From: Lumnitzera littorea | Lineage: Eukaryota > Streptophyta > Magnoliopsida > Myrtales > Combretaceae | Direction of reading: 5' to 3' | Length of the DNA: 64,000 nucleotides | Assembly: GCA_024138015.1 (NCBI GenBank) | Contig: JAMXBB010000009.1 | Location: 87,624,685 to 87,688,684, forward strand | Part shown: one piece after another, positions 12,380-23,690 of the stretch | Layout: each line of letters begins with the position of its first letter | How positions within the stretch are numbered: the stretch's first letter is position 1 | Program-made: the position numbers and the translations under genes | The notes under the pieces: model-generated | Seen by the model: the letters and a program-made list of their open reading frames with translations, nothing else | The model's database searches: none | What the model was told of the DNA's origin: nothing

Positions 12380-13800
12380 TCTACTAAGGATTTTGGTGAA
12401 CAGTGGAAAGAGAGAGGAGGTGCTCTAAAAGCTAGCTAAGAGATTAAAAGAGGAATTGAAGCTTGGTCGTACCCCTATGAGATAATGAACCAAGGTGATA
12501 AGACAAGCAAAGCACTCCTAAAACTAGCTAAGACCCTAAAAGGTGTTGAGAACTTAGTCATGCCCTAATGAGCAAGATGAAGCGAGCAAAGCACTCCTAA
12601 AGCTAGCTAACTAAGCAGGTGAAGCGCTCCATGAATTGGTTAAAACCCTAAAAAAATGAGAAAACTTGGTCGTGCCCCAACAAGCTAACTAACCAAGACG
12701 AGCAAAGCACTCCTTGAGCTAGCTAAAACCCTAAAAGAATGAGAAAACTTGATCGTACCCCAACAAGCTGACTAACTAAGGCGAGCAAAGCACTCATTGA
12801 GCTGGCTAAGACCCTAAAAGATTAAGAAAACTTAGTTGTGCCCCAAGGAGCTACTTAACCAAAGCGGGCGAAGTACTCCTTAAGTTGGCTAAGACTCTAA
12901 AAGATTGAGAAAACTTGGTAGTGCCTAAATGAGCTAACTAACCAAAGCGGGCGAGGCATTCCTTAAGCTAGCTAAGACCCTAAAAGAGTGAGAAAACTTA
13001 GTCGTGGCCCAATGAGCTGACTAACTAAGGCAGACACAGCGCTCTTTGAGTTGGCTAAAACCTTAAAAGAATAAGAAAAACTTGGCCGTACCCCAATAAG
13101 CTGATTAACTAAGGCAGGTAAAGCGCTCCTTAAGCTGGCTAAGACTTGAAAAGAATGAGAAAAATTGGTCGTGCCCCAGTAAGCTAACTAAACAAGGTAA
13201 GCAAAGCACTCTTTAAGCTAGCTAAGACCCTAAAAGATTAAGAAAACTCGGTTGTACCCCAATAAGCTTACTAACCAAGGCGGGCAAAGCGCACTTTGAG
13301 CTAACTAAGACCCTAAAAGATTAAGAAAAACTTAGTCATACCCCAATAAGCTAATTAACCAAGGTGAGCAAAGCGCTCCTTGAGCTAGCTAAGACCCTAA
13401 AAGATTGAGAAAAACTTGGTCATGCCCCAATGAGCTAACTAACTAAGGCAAGCAAAGTGCTCATTAACCTAACTAAGACCCTAAAAGAATGGAAAAACTT
13501 GGTCACGCCCCAATAAGCTGACTAACCAAGGCGGGCAAAGTGCTCCTTGAACTTGCTAAGACCTTAAGAGAATGAGAAAAACTTGGTTATGCCCCAATGA
13601 GCTGACTAACTAAGGTGAGTGAAGCACTCCTTGAGCTAGCTAAGACCCTAAAAAAATGAGAAAACCTTAGTCTTACTCCAATGAGCTGACTAACTAAGGT
13701 GGGCAAAGCGCTCCTTGAGCTAGCTAAGACCCTAAAAGATTGAGAAAACTTGGTTATACCCCAATAAGCTAACTAACCAAGGTGGGAGTGTCCTTTGTTG
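12380..13800. repeat. Tandem array of about 84-bp units in the E2 3' region
   Basis: About 17 diverged head-to-tail units of 83-84 bp are visible. Each carries the sequence of blocks GAGCTAGCTAAGACCCTAAAAG, written here in parts: GAGCTAGCTAAG, then ACCCTAAAAG, then GAGAAAACTTGGTCGTGCCC, then CAATGAGCTGACTAACCAAG, then GCGGGCAAAGCGCTCCTT. Successive GACCC blocks near 13390, 13475 and 13558 are 84 and 83 bases apart. The array lies between the polypurine tract and the rest of the body, that is, in the 3' untranslated part of the element. No coding frame persists. Confidence 0.85.
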
Positions 13801-14340
13801 ACTAACAACCTTAACTTTTGGAATCAATTTGAGATAAACCTAGTAATGCCCCTTTGAGCTGACTATCCTAGGTAAAATGGGCAAAGCGCTCTTAAAGCTG
13901 ACTAAGACCCTAAATTGAAAGCTATAGTGCTCCTTTGAGCTGACTAACCTAGGTAAGAGTGTCTTTCAAGGGCTAGCAACCCTAAATTTGGAATCAATTC
14001 AAGAGAATTGGTCGTGCTCTTTTGAGCTCACTAACCTAGGTGAAAGCATCTCTCGAGGACTAGCAACCGTAAATTTGGAATCGATTCAAGAGACCTAATC
14101 ATGCTCTTATGAGCTCACTAACCTAGGTAAGAACATCTCTTGGGGACTAACAATCCTAAGCTAGAATCGATTTGGAAAACCTAGTCATGCCCTTTTAGGC
14201 TCACTAACCTAAGCAGGAGCATCTCTCGAAGACTAGCAACCCAAGCTAAAATCAATTTAGAAAACCTGGTCGTACCCTTTTAGACTCACTAACCTAGGCA
14301 AGAGCATCTCTAGGGGACTAGCAACCTTAAATTGACTTTA
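13801..14340. repeat. Second tandem array, about 84-87-bp units
   Basis: Units anchored on CTAACCTAGG start near 13944, 14031, 14118, 14204 and 14288, giving periods of 87, 87, 86 and 84. They carry a different middle (AGAGCATCTCT, CTAGCAACCCTAA) but share the GAGCTCACTAACC and TTGGTCGTGC blocks with the first array, so the two arrays are probably related. Confidence 0.8.
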
Positions 14341-14700
14341 GAAGAAGTACCTTATGGGTTTGCTTAAGAGAAAAAAATGGTAAAAGACAATGCCCTATGG
14401 GCTTAATGAAGAGAAGCACCCTATGAGCTCGCTAAGAACTTGGTGAAGAGAAAAGCCCTATTGGCTCGCTAAATGAGGAGAAGCACCCTATGGGCTCGCT
14501 CGAGAGAAACTAATGATGAAAGGAAGCGCCCTATGGGCTCACTTGAGAGAAACTAATGATGAAAGGAAGCACCCTTTAAGCTCCCTAAGAGAAAGTTAAT
14601 AAGGGAAGTACCTATGGGCTTGCTACAACAACTTGGTGAAGAGAAGTGCCTTATGGGCTTACTGTAAGGAATCGATAAGGTAAATGCCCTATAGGCTCAC
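14341..14700. repeat. Third tandem array, short variable units
   Basis: Units built on GAAGCACCCTATGGGCTCGCT recur, split here as GAAGCACCC and TATGGGCTCGCT, with AAGAGAAACTAATGA between some copies. Spacing varies from about 35 to 60 bases. The array directly continues the two to its left. Confidence 0.7.
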
Positions 14701-15130
14701 TAAAAACCTAAAAGAGGGGGGTAGCACTTTGAAAGTTGGCTAAAACCTTAGAAAGATGGGACAACGCCTTAAAGAATGGCTAGAACCCTAGAAAAAATAA
14801 ATAAATAAAAGATAGGTCAACGCTCTAAGAGCTGGCTAGCACCTTAAAGAGTGGGTAAGCACTCTAAGAGTTGGCTAAAACCCTAAAACGAATAAAAAAA
14901 GGGACAGTGCCCTAAAGGCTAGATAGAACCCTAAAAAAAATAAAAGAGTGGGTTAGTACTCTAAGAGATGGTTGGAACCCTAAAAATGGAAGACAGGATA
15001 GTGCCCTGAAGGATGGCTGGAATCTGAAAGACGGGATAATTCCTTAAAGGCTGGCTAGATCCTTAAAAAGAATAAAAGAGGGGACAGTGCTTTAAGAGCT
15101 GGCTTAAACCCTAAGGGGAAAGTAGAGGAA
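14701..15130. repeat. Fourth tandem array, about 50-60-bp units
   Basis: Units contain GGGACAGTGCCCTAAA, then GGCTGGCTAGAACCCTAAAA, often followed by AATAAAAGAG. The GGCTNGCTAGNACCCTAAA core recalls the first array. The array ends near 15130, where unique sequence begins. Confidence 0.7.
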
Positions 15131-16840
15131 GGATTGAAGACGTAAAGTAAGGAAAGCAACTAATTTTAAAAGACTTTTTGACTTGGAAAAGTATTTATAA
15201 GGACATTGTTGAAAAACCATTTATGAAAAAGACTTAAGGGATAGGCCCCTTGATTTGAAAAAGAGTTAAAGGATATTAAAAACTACAATTAAGGAAGAAT
15301 GTTCTAGATTAGTATGGTTAATTTAAAAAAATGTGACTACTTTGAAAAGGAAACGGATGACGTAATTAAAAGCTTGGCTATTCAAGCCAACATGGATTGA
15401 ACAAAAATCTTGTGACAAGCCTTTACTTTCTCTCTCTTCTTTTGTCTTTCTTTTTTTTTTTTTTTTGAAAGTTTGCCAAACAATATAAATTCTTAGTTAA
15501 AGAACAAGTTTATAACGACCCCTATCCTTGGTAATCATGTAGGGTTTCTCAATGCCCTTGACCTTAGGGCTTTCTCATAAGGCTTTGTAATTTTAAACAT
15601 TCCTTTCCTACAAAAAAGGTGACCCATAATTAGTTTAGTCAAAGAGGGCTTCCTTACTAGTTTTTAGTCTAGATTTCGCTCCCGACTACAATTCGAAAAA
15701 TTACAGTCCATTTTGTAAGTGATACACTTTAATCAATCCATTAGGTCTTTTTCGATTCAACATTTATGAATTTAGACTTTTAGTCTAAAGGTTTCAAAAC
15801 ATACTACTAAGAAAGCCTATTTTGAAAGAAATATTTTTATTAATCCTAAGTGTACAAGTTGAGAACCTTAGGGAAAAATTAAAAGTATGGTTGCCCCAGT
15901 TTCAAAAACAACTTTTATTAAAGATAGATTTATCTTTCAAGATCGAAAGAGGTTTTACTGTATAAGGGTAGTATTGTGGATGGGAAGTCCTTATGTGATT
16001 CAACATGGGTAAGATAGGCTTTAGAGTAGATATAAAGATTTTGGGTTTCTAGGCTTTAAAATGTGATTTAAGGCCTTATGTCTTTGGAACTATTTGGGCT
16101 TTGACTCCCAACCTTTGATTCAGTTTGGCTACCCCTACTGGGATGTGAACTATCTCTTGGAACTTTCATCTTATACTTAGGCCCAATTTCCCAACCTCTT
16201 TTCTTCATCCTTCTCTTTTCTTCTTTTTATTATTATTGCTTTTCCCCAATATCTCTTGCTGTTCTTTATTTTCTTTTAGCCCCAAGAATGATTGTCTCCA
16301 TTACCAAGTTTTTGCCTTTTAAGTGATTCAAGGCCTTAAATCCATAGATTTCTATTATATGGGCTTAGGTGAGGTGTATATAAGCTTGAGATGTTTGAAA
16401 AGGAATTGCCTCTTCTTTATTTCAAAAAAAATTAATTTATCAAAAATAAAAATTATTTTTTTAATTAACATTACCTAAGCAAGCATAAACCAATTTTACC
16501 CTCATCTTCTAATCAATGACCTCCAAATTGTTACATTGTGGGATGGTTTTTGACAGGGCTTAAATTCTGAGATAATTATGTTTAGAATTTGAAAATGAAT
16601 GCCTAACTTCATTTTAATTTATGTATCACATTCAAAGTGGACCTCTTTTAAAGAATGAGTCCAAAGTATCCTCACCATTATGTCGCTTACCTCTCAAGGC
16701 ATTTCAAGTTGGTACGTGGAATATAGTTTGCCTCTTTTCATTATAAACCTTTTAAAAGCGGTGATTTCTTAAGGAGGTACCTATATTTACTTACCCATTG
16801 TGAAGATTGGCTTTGCCTCCCAGTTTCTCAAATCATGCCC
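15131..16840. other. E2 internal sequence without recognised content
   Basis: Both strands are noncoding with frequent stops. Poly-T runs occur near 15450-15466. No Gag, protease, RT or integrase motif was found. It is part of the E2 body only by position. Confidence 0.5.
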
Positions 16841-17260
16841 TAATATTTGATTTTGTGTTTTAGCTTAGTTCGTGATTAGGCTTGGCTTTCTAAATAGACC
16901 AAGGGTTTTGGCTTAACTTGGTTACCTTCATGAGCTAAGGATTATGTATCAAGTTAGCTACCTCAATAGGTCGTGGTTCATGTTCGAATTGGTTACCTTA
17001 ATGGGCCAAGTGGCTTCTGTTTAGGTAGGTTGCCTAAATGGGCCTAAGGTTAGTGTTTAGATTGAATGAGCTAAAGGGCTAGTGTTTGGGTTGAATGGGC
17101 CAAAAGGCTCATATTTGTGTTGAATGGGCCAAAGGACTAGTATTAGTTTCCTTAATAGGTCGAAGGGCCTTATATAGGTTAGAAGCCAAGTGTTTAGGCT
17201 GGGTGCTTAAGTGAGCTAAAGGCCTAAGCTTGCATTGGCTACTTAAGCCCATTAGAATTT
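16841..17260. repeat. E2 internal minisatellite, about 40-bp units
   Basis: Diverged units contain TTGAATGGGCCAAAGG, then GCTAGTGTTTGGG. The clearest copies are at about 17060-17150, with looser copies upstream that include CTACCTCAATAGGTCG and TTACCTTAATGGGCCAAG. Confidence 0.65.
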
Positions 17261-17645
17261 ATAGTCATCAGTAACTTTTCTTTTCATTTTTATTTTTTCA
17301 ATTTTTGTTTATTCTTTTCTTTTTTTGTTTATGAGAGAGAGAGAGAGAAAGATAAAGTTTTATTTTACAGAAAATATTTACAAATAAGGATGGTGATTTT
17401 TTTTAAGGGTCCTATTTACAAGTTTACAAGACTTTACATTTCCCTAAATGGGATGGAATAGTAGTTAGTTGAATGCCTCTTGAAGGATTATTCACAAAGA
17501 AGGGAATGTTAAAGAACGAAGAATAATGAACTAAAAAGAACTTTATTATTTTGAGAAATCAAAATACCAAAAAGAAAGGTAGAGAACCTAACATTTATTA
17601 TAAAACTTGATATTTATTCTAAGCTTTGTGAATTGGAAAAAAACC
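17261..17645. other. E2 internal AT-rich stretch
   Basis: The stretch contains T-rich runs, a short GA repeat near 17336-17350 and no coding signal. Confidence 0.4.
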
Positions 17646-17795
17646 CTACATTAAGTCTAGTATATGAGCCTTAAGGTCCTCCATTATTTCATGGGTATCT
17701 CCAATAACTTGTGCCAAAAGGGATCTTAAGGCCCGGTTGTAAGCTTCAGAATACTTGAGCTTTTTCTTCATGTAGGCAATCTCATCTTTTAGCAT
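17646..17795 (-). pseudogene. Small E2 ORF remnant with a charged helical peptide
   Basis: A 49-codon frame on the minus strand starts MLKDEIAYMKKKLKYSEAY and ends in TAG at 17646. It is rich in Lys, Glu and Leu in a pattern that suggests a helix or short coiled coil. The frame continues upstream to about 17850 across one TAG. It is the only coding-like stretch in the E2 body and lies where gag would be expected. I do not recognise the family. It may be the remnant of a Gag N-terminus. Confidence 0.35.
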
Positions 17796-17850
17796 CTGCT
17801 TATGAATCCTAGAGATGTCCTATAGCCTATCATTCCCTTAATTTTTTGCT

Positions 17851-18476
17851 TAGTTGTCTACCATTCTAAGTCTACACAATTTTGAACAAGAATCAATCAT
17901 CAATGCAACGAAAGAAAGCACATAGAAATATGCAGATGTTAGGATCATTTAGGTTAATACATTACTCCTTAAGTTGTCTATTATTATTTTCAAAAACTTG
18001 ATTGCATTAAAATACTTAAATAATTAGTAAGGTTGCAATTCTTAAGTGTAGTGTATTAACTCAAGTTTAGAGGATAGTATATGCAATTTGGGTAGGTTCT
18101 AAAATATCCTTAAACTTTATGACCTCACTTGTTTTCAGAAAACACTTTCCTTAATCACATTACAACTTAAGTGGGGCAGCCTAATCAACCCCAAGTGGTG
18201 GTTACACCACAACACTCAAAGCCTATACAATGGCCCCCTATCTAGGATCCTAATATGGTTTGGGTTTGATCGCATCAACCCTGCACCTTTGATACAACAA
18301 ATGACCCCTCAATGTCCCAATGTATGTTATATGATAATCGAAGCAAAGTCTATATACGAAAATAATAAGAAATAAACAAACAAATAAATAAAATAACAAA
18401 TGAATAAATAACATGGGTATTTTGAAAAGTAATTTTAATTTCAGAAAATATTTTAAGTAGTTAACCCTCTTGAGGT
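17851..18476 (-). other. E2 leader between PBS and ORF remnant
   Basis: Noncoding sequence upstream of the small ORF. It contains an A-rich run near 18360-18410 made of AATAAACAAA-type repeats. Confidence 0.45.
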
Positions 18477-18494
18477 CCCTAGTAAAGTCACCTA
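18477..18494 (-). promoter_or_regulatory. E2 primer-binding site
   Basis: The minus strand reads TAGGTGACTTTACTAGGG, two bases inside the 5' LTR. It differs from the E1 PBS at only two or three positions and shares its departures from the tRNA-Arg-type consensus. Confidence 0.75.
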
Positions 18495-18496
18495 GC

Positions 18497-21400
18497 TATC
18501 AAGCTTGGTTTTTTTCTCTTAGTTTTTATAAATTAAACTTCTTTAAACCGATCAATATTAAACCTTATCTGTTTAATACTGACCTTCGACTAGGGTTTAA
18601 AGAAAATCAATTCTTTTAACTTTAAAAACATTTTTAAAGTCACCACTCAACTAGAGTTAGAAAAAAGAGTTAAATTATAACCAATTAGGTAAATTGATTA
18701 TAACTTAGCTACCAATCTAACAATAAACCTAATTTTCGAAAAGGTTTTAAAAATAGAGATTTGGATCTAGGGGCTATCCTATTAAACTCTAAACGGGTAC
18801 CACTTTTTAACTTTCCAAATTTAATTTTCCTTGTCTATAATGTCCTTTTTCAATACCATTTATTTATAAGCTATAATCGAAATTATGCATATTCACAAAA
18901 AAAAATAAGGATTTAAAGAATTAACTACTAAAGGGGGGAAATAATTTTTTTTTTCATTTTTTAAGTTGCCCTATACGTACAAGCGCCTATGTGCCCATTA
19001 TTCGAAATCAGACTTTTATTGTTCGTTCACCAAAAACATTAGCGAGTTGAATTGATTTTAGTTTTGAAAAAAGGTTAGGTTTATGTTTTTACTCATTTCA
19101 ATTTATTTAAGGAAAATTCTAAAGAGCTCTAATTACGGTTTTAGTTTCAGAAATTCTAAAGAGCCCTAATTAGAAAGGGTCCACTTATTTTTATTTATTT
19201 TTGGAAAACCCGATTTTCTAAGTATCAATGATTTTCATTCACTAACCAATTTATTTATTTTTATTATTTTTTTATATTATCTTATTTATTTATCTATTTC
19301 TATTATGCTTTAATCAAAAATAAAAATAAACTATTCTTTTTCTTTTTTTTTTGGCTTTTCTTTTCTTTTCTTTTTTTTAAAGAATTACAATTACATGAAA
19401 GCAATAAGTAAATAAACAAATGAAAATAAAATAAAAACAAAAACATCAAAACAATTGAACCAAATTAAAAGAGGGAATGCATACAAGTCGATCAAGTCAA
19501 TCAAGTCGGATCTTAGGTTAACCAACCCGACTACGTGCTGTGCGCATGCACAACTGTAAGAGGATGAGGGCAATCAACAGTAGTGCTCCAAGGTAATTTC
19601 AAGTCAATTTTTTCACTAGAAAGGCTAAATCCATGCGAATCTAATCGGTATTAAGGTGTTTAGTAGTGGTGTGGTAGCTTTTCGTAGCCTCTTGAAGGTA
19701 GGTCAGATGTGGGCTAATGTTGGTGTATACATCTAAGCATTGGTAGAGATTGAGGTTCAGGTTTTGTGGCTATGGTTAGGTGAGCGTAATTTGGTGTGCG
19801 GTTTGGTTAAAAGGGATGAAGCCGATTAGTGTTCAGCGTGTGTGTGCTATGCACGATGTGGCTATTGCATGCACGTATGGTGTTTCTTGTTACCGTACAA
19901 TGAAGAGAGATTAGGGAGTTGGGATCTTGGTTTAGTTGGATGAGCGTGGAAAGTAATGTATGCAAGAGTAGTTGATGTGAGTCGAGTGAGAAAGAGAGCC
20001 AAATGTAGATTGTTTGTGTTCGTGTGTGAGTTTTCAAGAGGGGATGAGTTGTGTGCTCAATGGTAGAGAGTAAAAGTGAGGGTCATGATTGAGGGGGCTA
20101 AGGAGAGAGACAGTAGGGTCAACGGTTAAACGATGAAGGTGGTCGAGAGTGTAGGTGCTCGATGGTTCATGCGTATGGCATGCAATATGTGTAAAGACCA
20201 AGAGAGGGTATGGAGCACAAATTGGAGTGGTTATATATGGGTTAGGTCGTGTGTGATGAATGAGAAAGTGTTGTCAATGGTGGATGGTTAGGTCATTTGC
20301 TACGTACTGCAATGGGGGTTTGACTTTGTGATGTTAGAGATCGAGGGAGTACATCTGGGTTGAAGTGAGAGAGAGAGAGAGAGAGAGCCAAATGAGGGAT
20401 GATGATTAAGGGGGGTTTGCTATATGTGCTTGTTAGGGGGATCAAAAAGCTGTCATATCTATGTTCCCTTCATTCCAATTTTAGTAATTGAACTTGGACC
20501 GTGATTAATTTTTTCAACTTTCCAAACCCAATTCAAACATGTTCGACGATGAATGTGGATAGTATTTTAGGTGAAATCAAAACTAACCTATGCCTAATTC
20601 ACAATTTCGCCATCAATTTAGCAAAATTGTGTCACAAGAAGGCTCATAATTGGTATTGAAGTCGGCTGACCAGAAGGAAAAGTACAGGGTTTCTAGTGAA
20701 AATTAAGGAAAAAGAAAGAAAGAGAAAGAAAGCAGTATCAACCGACAAGGAACTGCTATGTGTCTTAAAGATATGTAACGATGACTAGATGACACGTGTC
20801 ATGCCATGTAATGACACTTGTCGTGTGGTAGTGCCATGTGTCCTACAATGGACACGTAGCACAATGATGCCCTAACACGTAGCATATGTACTGTAGATGA
20901 TGTGACATTTGTGTCTTTAAAAAAAAAAAAACAAAACAAAAAGCTTTCCATACCTTTACTAAGATTTAAACCCTAAACCCTAAGTTTAATGCAAATGCAA
21001 TGTTTAAGTGCTTATCTGTTAGGCCGTTAAGCCGTTGGCATATGTCTTGTCTATATATATAATTAAATTGTATATATGGACTAGGTCAGCCTAAGCTAGA
21101 TTCAAATCTAATTTTAAGCCCAATGGTCCTCTCCATATTTTTTTTTAAATTAAAAAAATCTATTTTATTAAACCATCTAAAAATTTTATTATTTTCTAAA
21201 TCCCTTAAATCTTTTTTTTTTCTTTTTTTGTGACTTTTCTATATATTTTCCTAATTTTTTTTCCTTTTTTTGTATTTTTTCTAAATTCCTTTTTTTTTTT
21301 GCCTTTTTCCTATTTTTCTTTTTTTTTTTTTGCATTTTTCTAAATTTCTTACTTTTTTAGGTTTTCTTAATTTTCTTTTTTTTTTTTTGCATTTTTCTAA

Positions 21401-21577
21401 ATTTCTTGCTTTTTTGGGTTTTCTTAATTTTCTATTTTTTTTGCATTTTTCTAAATTTCTTACTTTTTGGGTTTTCTTAATTTTCTACTTTTTTGCATTT
21501 TTCCTAAATTATGACCCTTTATCTTATTTTAAAAAATTTTGACAAAATAAAATAGGGGCAAAATTGGGGTATCGACA
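18497..21577 (-). repeat. E2 5' LTR (3081 bp)
   Basis: This is the right copy of the E2 LTR. It begins TGTCGATACC on the minus strand at 21577. It aligns along its length to 9254-12237, including the GT/GA-rich block (about 19480-20440), the TATA-like motif (near 21047-21058) and the T-rich segment (about 21210-21500). It is about 100 bp longer than the 3' copy, partly because of expanded T-rich repeats near 21300-21480. Confidence 0.85.
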
Positions 21578-21582
21578 GTCAC

Positions 21583-21707
21583 TAGCACCTACATCCAAAC
21601 ATATTAGCTTTTGATCACTAACCTTTGCTTGCAAACACATTAGCTTCTAATCACCTAGAAGCAATAGAAGGAACTCTAAGCCAAAGCAATTACCAGTCCA
21701 CACACAC
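21583..21707 (-). repeat. Copia LTR fragment between E2 and E3
   Basis: This short segment continues the interrupted Copia LTR. It holds two more copies of the roughly 36-bp unit seen left of E2 (AACATATTAGCTTTTGATCA and a variant) and ends in a CA run at 21701-21707, where E3 starts. Confidence 0.5.
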
Positions 21708-22607
21708 TGATGTGTCTAGGAGCTAAGTAATCACTAGAGCTTACCATAGGGAATAGTAAAAGTGGGTCCTTCGAAATGTCAAAGAATGAAGGAATGTAAA
21801 ATTCATCAAATATAATAGCTTTCGTAAAGCTGCTCGAAATATATGACACACCAACGAACACAACACAACTTAGTACTTTGCCTGATATCATCATAAGCTA
21901 ATATTAAGATCCACTCACTACTAATCTCAAGCTACTTAACAAGATTAAATAAGAGTGTAGGAAAGATGTACTCAGAGAGAGGTGTCTCACAAAAGCAAGA
22001 ATATTCTTTAATTGATAAGATATAAGATGATTGTGGTTATAGTAGAAATGACTATTTATAATAAATCCTTTAGGGAAACAATATAACAATAGAAAATTAC
22101 ATAAAACATAATGTAAGAAAGAGATTCCTTGTATGTACAAAATAAGGTAAATATGACAAAGGACAAAAAGGAATATAGTACAAGTGTAAGAAAAGTAGGA
22201 GATAGGTGGCAGCTTGTCAATAGGTTTGCATTCTAAGATCTTTCAGCACTGTAGCTAAATGGAGTTGATGTTAAGACTGCTATTGATGAGCTGTATGGGA
22301 AGCTACCAAAGTGATTGAATGACACTACAGTTTAGTAAGCTAGAAGAGCAGAGCTCAACGTATAGTGTCTAGAATAGCAGAGCTCAATGTATGGTATCTT
22401 CAAGCTCAATACTTGACAGGTCAGCAACTGGGCAAAAGTCCGAGCAGAGTAAGGTGTATTCGAATGAGGCCCTTAAAGAGTTCGTCCACATCTCTTCCAT
22501 GTATAGGAGCTCATCATTGGTAAGCTAACAAGAGAATCTATCTGTTGAGAAATTGGAGGCCTCAAAGGCGGGCACGAGTGATGGGTCTAAAGGTCAGCAA
22601 TCCATTA
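21708..22607 (-). repeat. E3 3' LTR (900 bp)
   Basis: The left edge reads TGATGTGTCTAGG on the plus strand. The right edge, CCATTA, corresponds to CCATCA in E4. It aligns to 27174-27321 plus 34484-35045. A minus-strand TATA-like box (TTATAAATAGTC) lies near 22047-22058. A purine-rich tract follows at 22608-22620 on the minus strand. Confidence 0.82.
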
Positions 22608-22699
22608 ATTCCTCGGGACTGTTGAAGATTTGCCCTCAAATCGTGATCTTCATCTCCTTCTTCCGGCATGTAAGACGTCAAGTTAGCAACATTGAAAGT

Positions 22700-23690
22700 T
22701 AGAGACACTCCATATCCTTTAAGTAGCTTTAGCTAATAGGCGTTTTCATTGATGCGTCAAAGGATCTTGAAAGGGCCATCTGACCCAGGGGATAACTTAT
22801 TTATCCTCTTCCCTGGAAATCGCTCCTTATTGAGGTAGATCCAAACAAAGTCTCATGGGTTGTAAATGACTCGCCTCCTTCCTCAACTTCCCTATTCTCT
22901 TTATCGAGACACAGTCTTAGCTAATTGCTTGGCAATCTTCTAATGCAATTTCTAAAACTCCTTGGCCCACTGCAGGCCTTATTAACTTTCTCCTTGAGAG
23001 GTTAAGCTGATAATCATATCCAAGGGTAAGTTCAGATTAAGTCCATAGATAACCTCAAAAGGCATCCTTCCTATCGAGTTATGAGTAGAGAGGTTGTAAG
23101 TGAAATTGATGATGGGTAGGCAAAAATCCCAATCATGTAAATTCTTCCCAATTGTAACTCGAAGGGGGTTGCCTACAATTTTGTTCATAACTTCTGTCTA
23201 GCTATCTATCTATAAATGACAAGAAGTATTGAACATGAGTTTAGTACTGAGCTTCTTCTACAGTGTTCACTAGAAGAAGCTCACAAACTGTAAATCACAA
23301 TTAGATATAATACTTCTTAAAACTATATGCAACTCTATAGTCTCCTGTAAAAGGAAGTTAACAACAAATAAAGCATCATTGGTTTTGTGGCAAGGGATGA
23401 AATGACTCATTTTGCTAAACCGATTAATGACCACCATAATGGAATCATATTTACAAAGTTTTTCGAGTAGGCTAAGCATGAAATCCATGCTTAGATCAGT
23501 CCAAGGCCACTCAGAAATGGGCGAAGGTGTATACTCTGTATATGGCTCCTTTCTCCCCTTAGCCCACTTGCACACCTTGCATTGCTCAAGAATTTTGTGC
23601 ACATCATTCATCATCCTAAGCTAATAAAAGTGTTCTTTCAACAAGTCAACAATTCTCTTTTCTCCAAAATGGCACTAAAGGTCTAAAGTA
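22700..23690 (-). pseudogene. pol: E3 integrase remnant
   Basis: The zinc-binding end shows CKVCKWAKGRKEPY (about 23560). The catalytic core begins with SMDFMLSLLEK (first Asp kept). The second catalytic site reads SNCD instead of SDRD, so the acidic residue is Asn. The third region keeps TEV-MNK near 23190, preceded by a stop at a former Gln codon. The C-terminal part (22982-23188) has GKNLHDWDFCLPIINFTYN and PFEVIYGLN. It is not functional. Confidence 0.85.

Larger units (their letters stand above)
9254..21577 (-). mobile_element. E2: large non-autonomous LTR retrotransposon (LARD-like), complete
   Basis: Direct repeats of about 3.0 kb (9254-12237 and 18497-21577) flank a 6.26 kb body. A 5-bp target duplication GTCAC is present on both sides (9249-9253 and 21578-21582). 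A PBS lies next to the right LTR and a purine tract next to the left one, so the element is on the minus strand. No gag-pol motifs (YxDD, DxGS protease, integrase DDE) were found in the body. This fits a large retrotransposon derivative mobilised in trans. The PBS and LTR starts resemble E1, suggesting a Tat-type partner. Confidence 0.85.

Noticed and set aside
12380..13800. Regular repeats suggesting a CRISPR-like array
   Set aside because: The units are contiguous, about 84 bp, diverged along their whole length and lack unique spacers. The genome is a plant.
12380..15130. CCCTAAA words suggesting interstitial telomere DNA
   Set aside because: There is only one word per long unit and no head-to-tail CCCTAAA run.
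23412..23624. Plus-strand ORF opposite integrase
   Set aside because: It is the shadow of the minus-strand E3 integrase frame.
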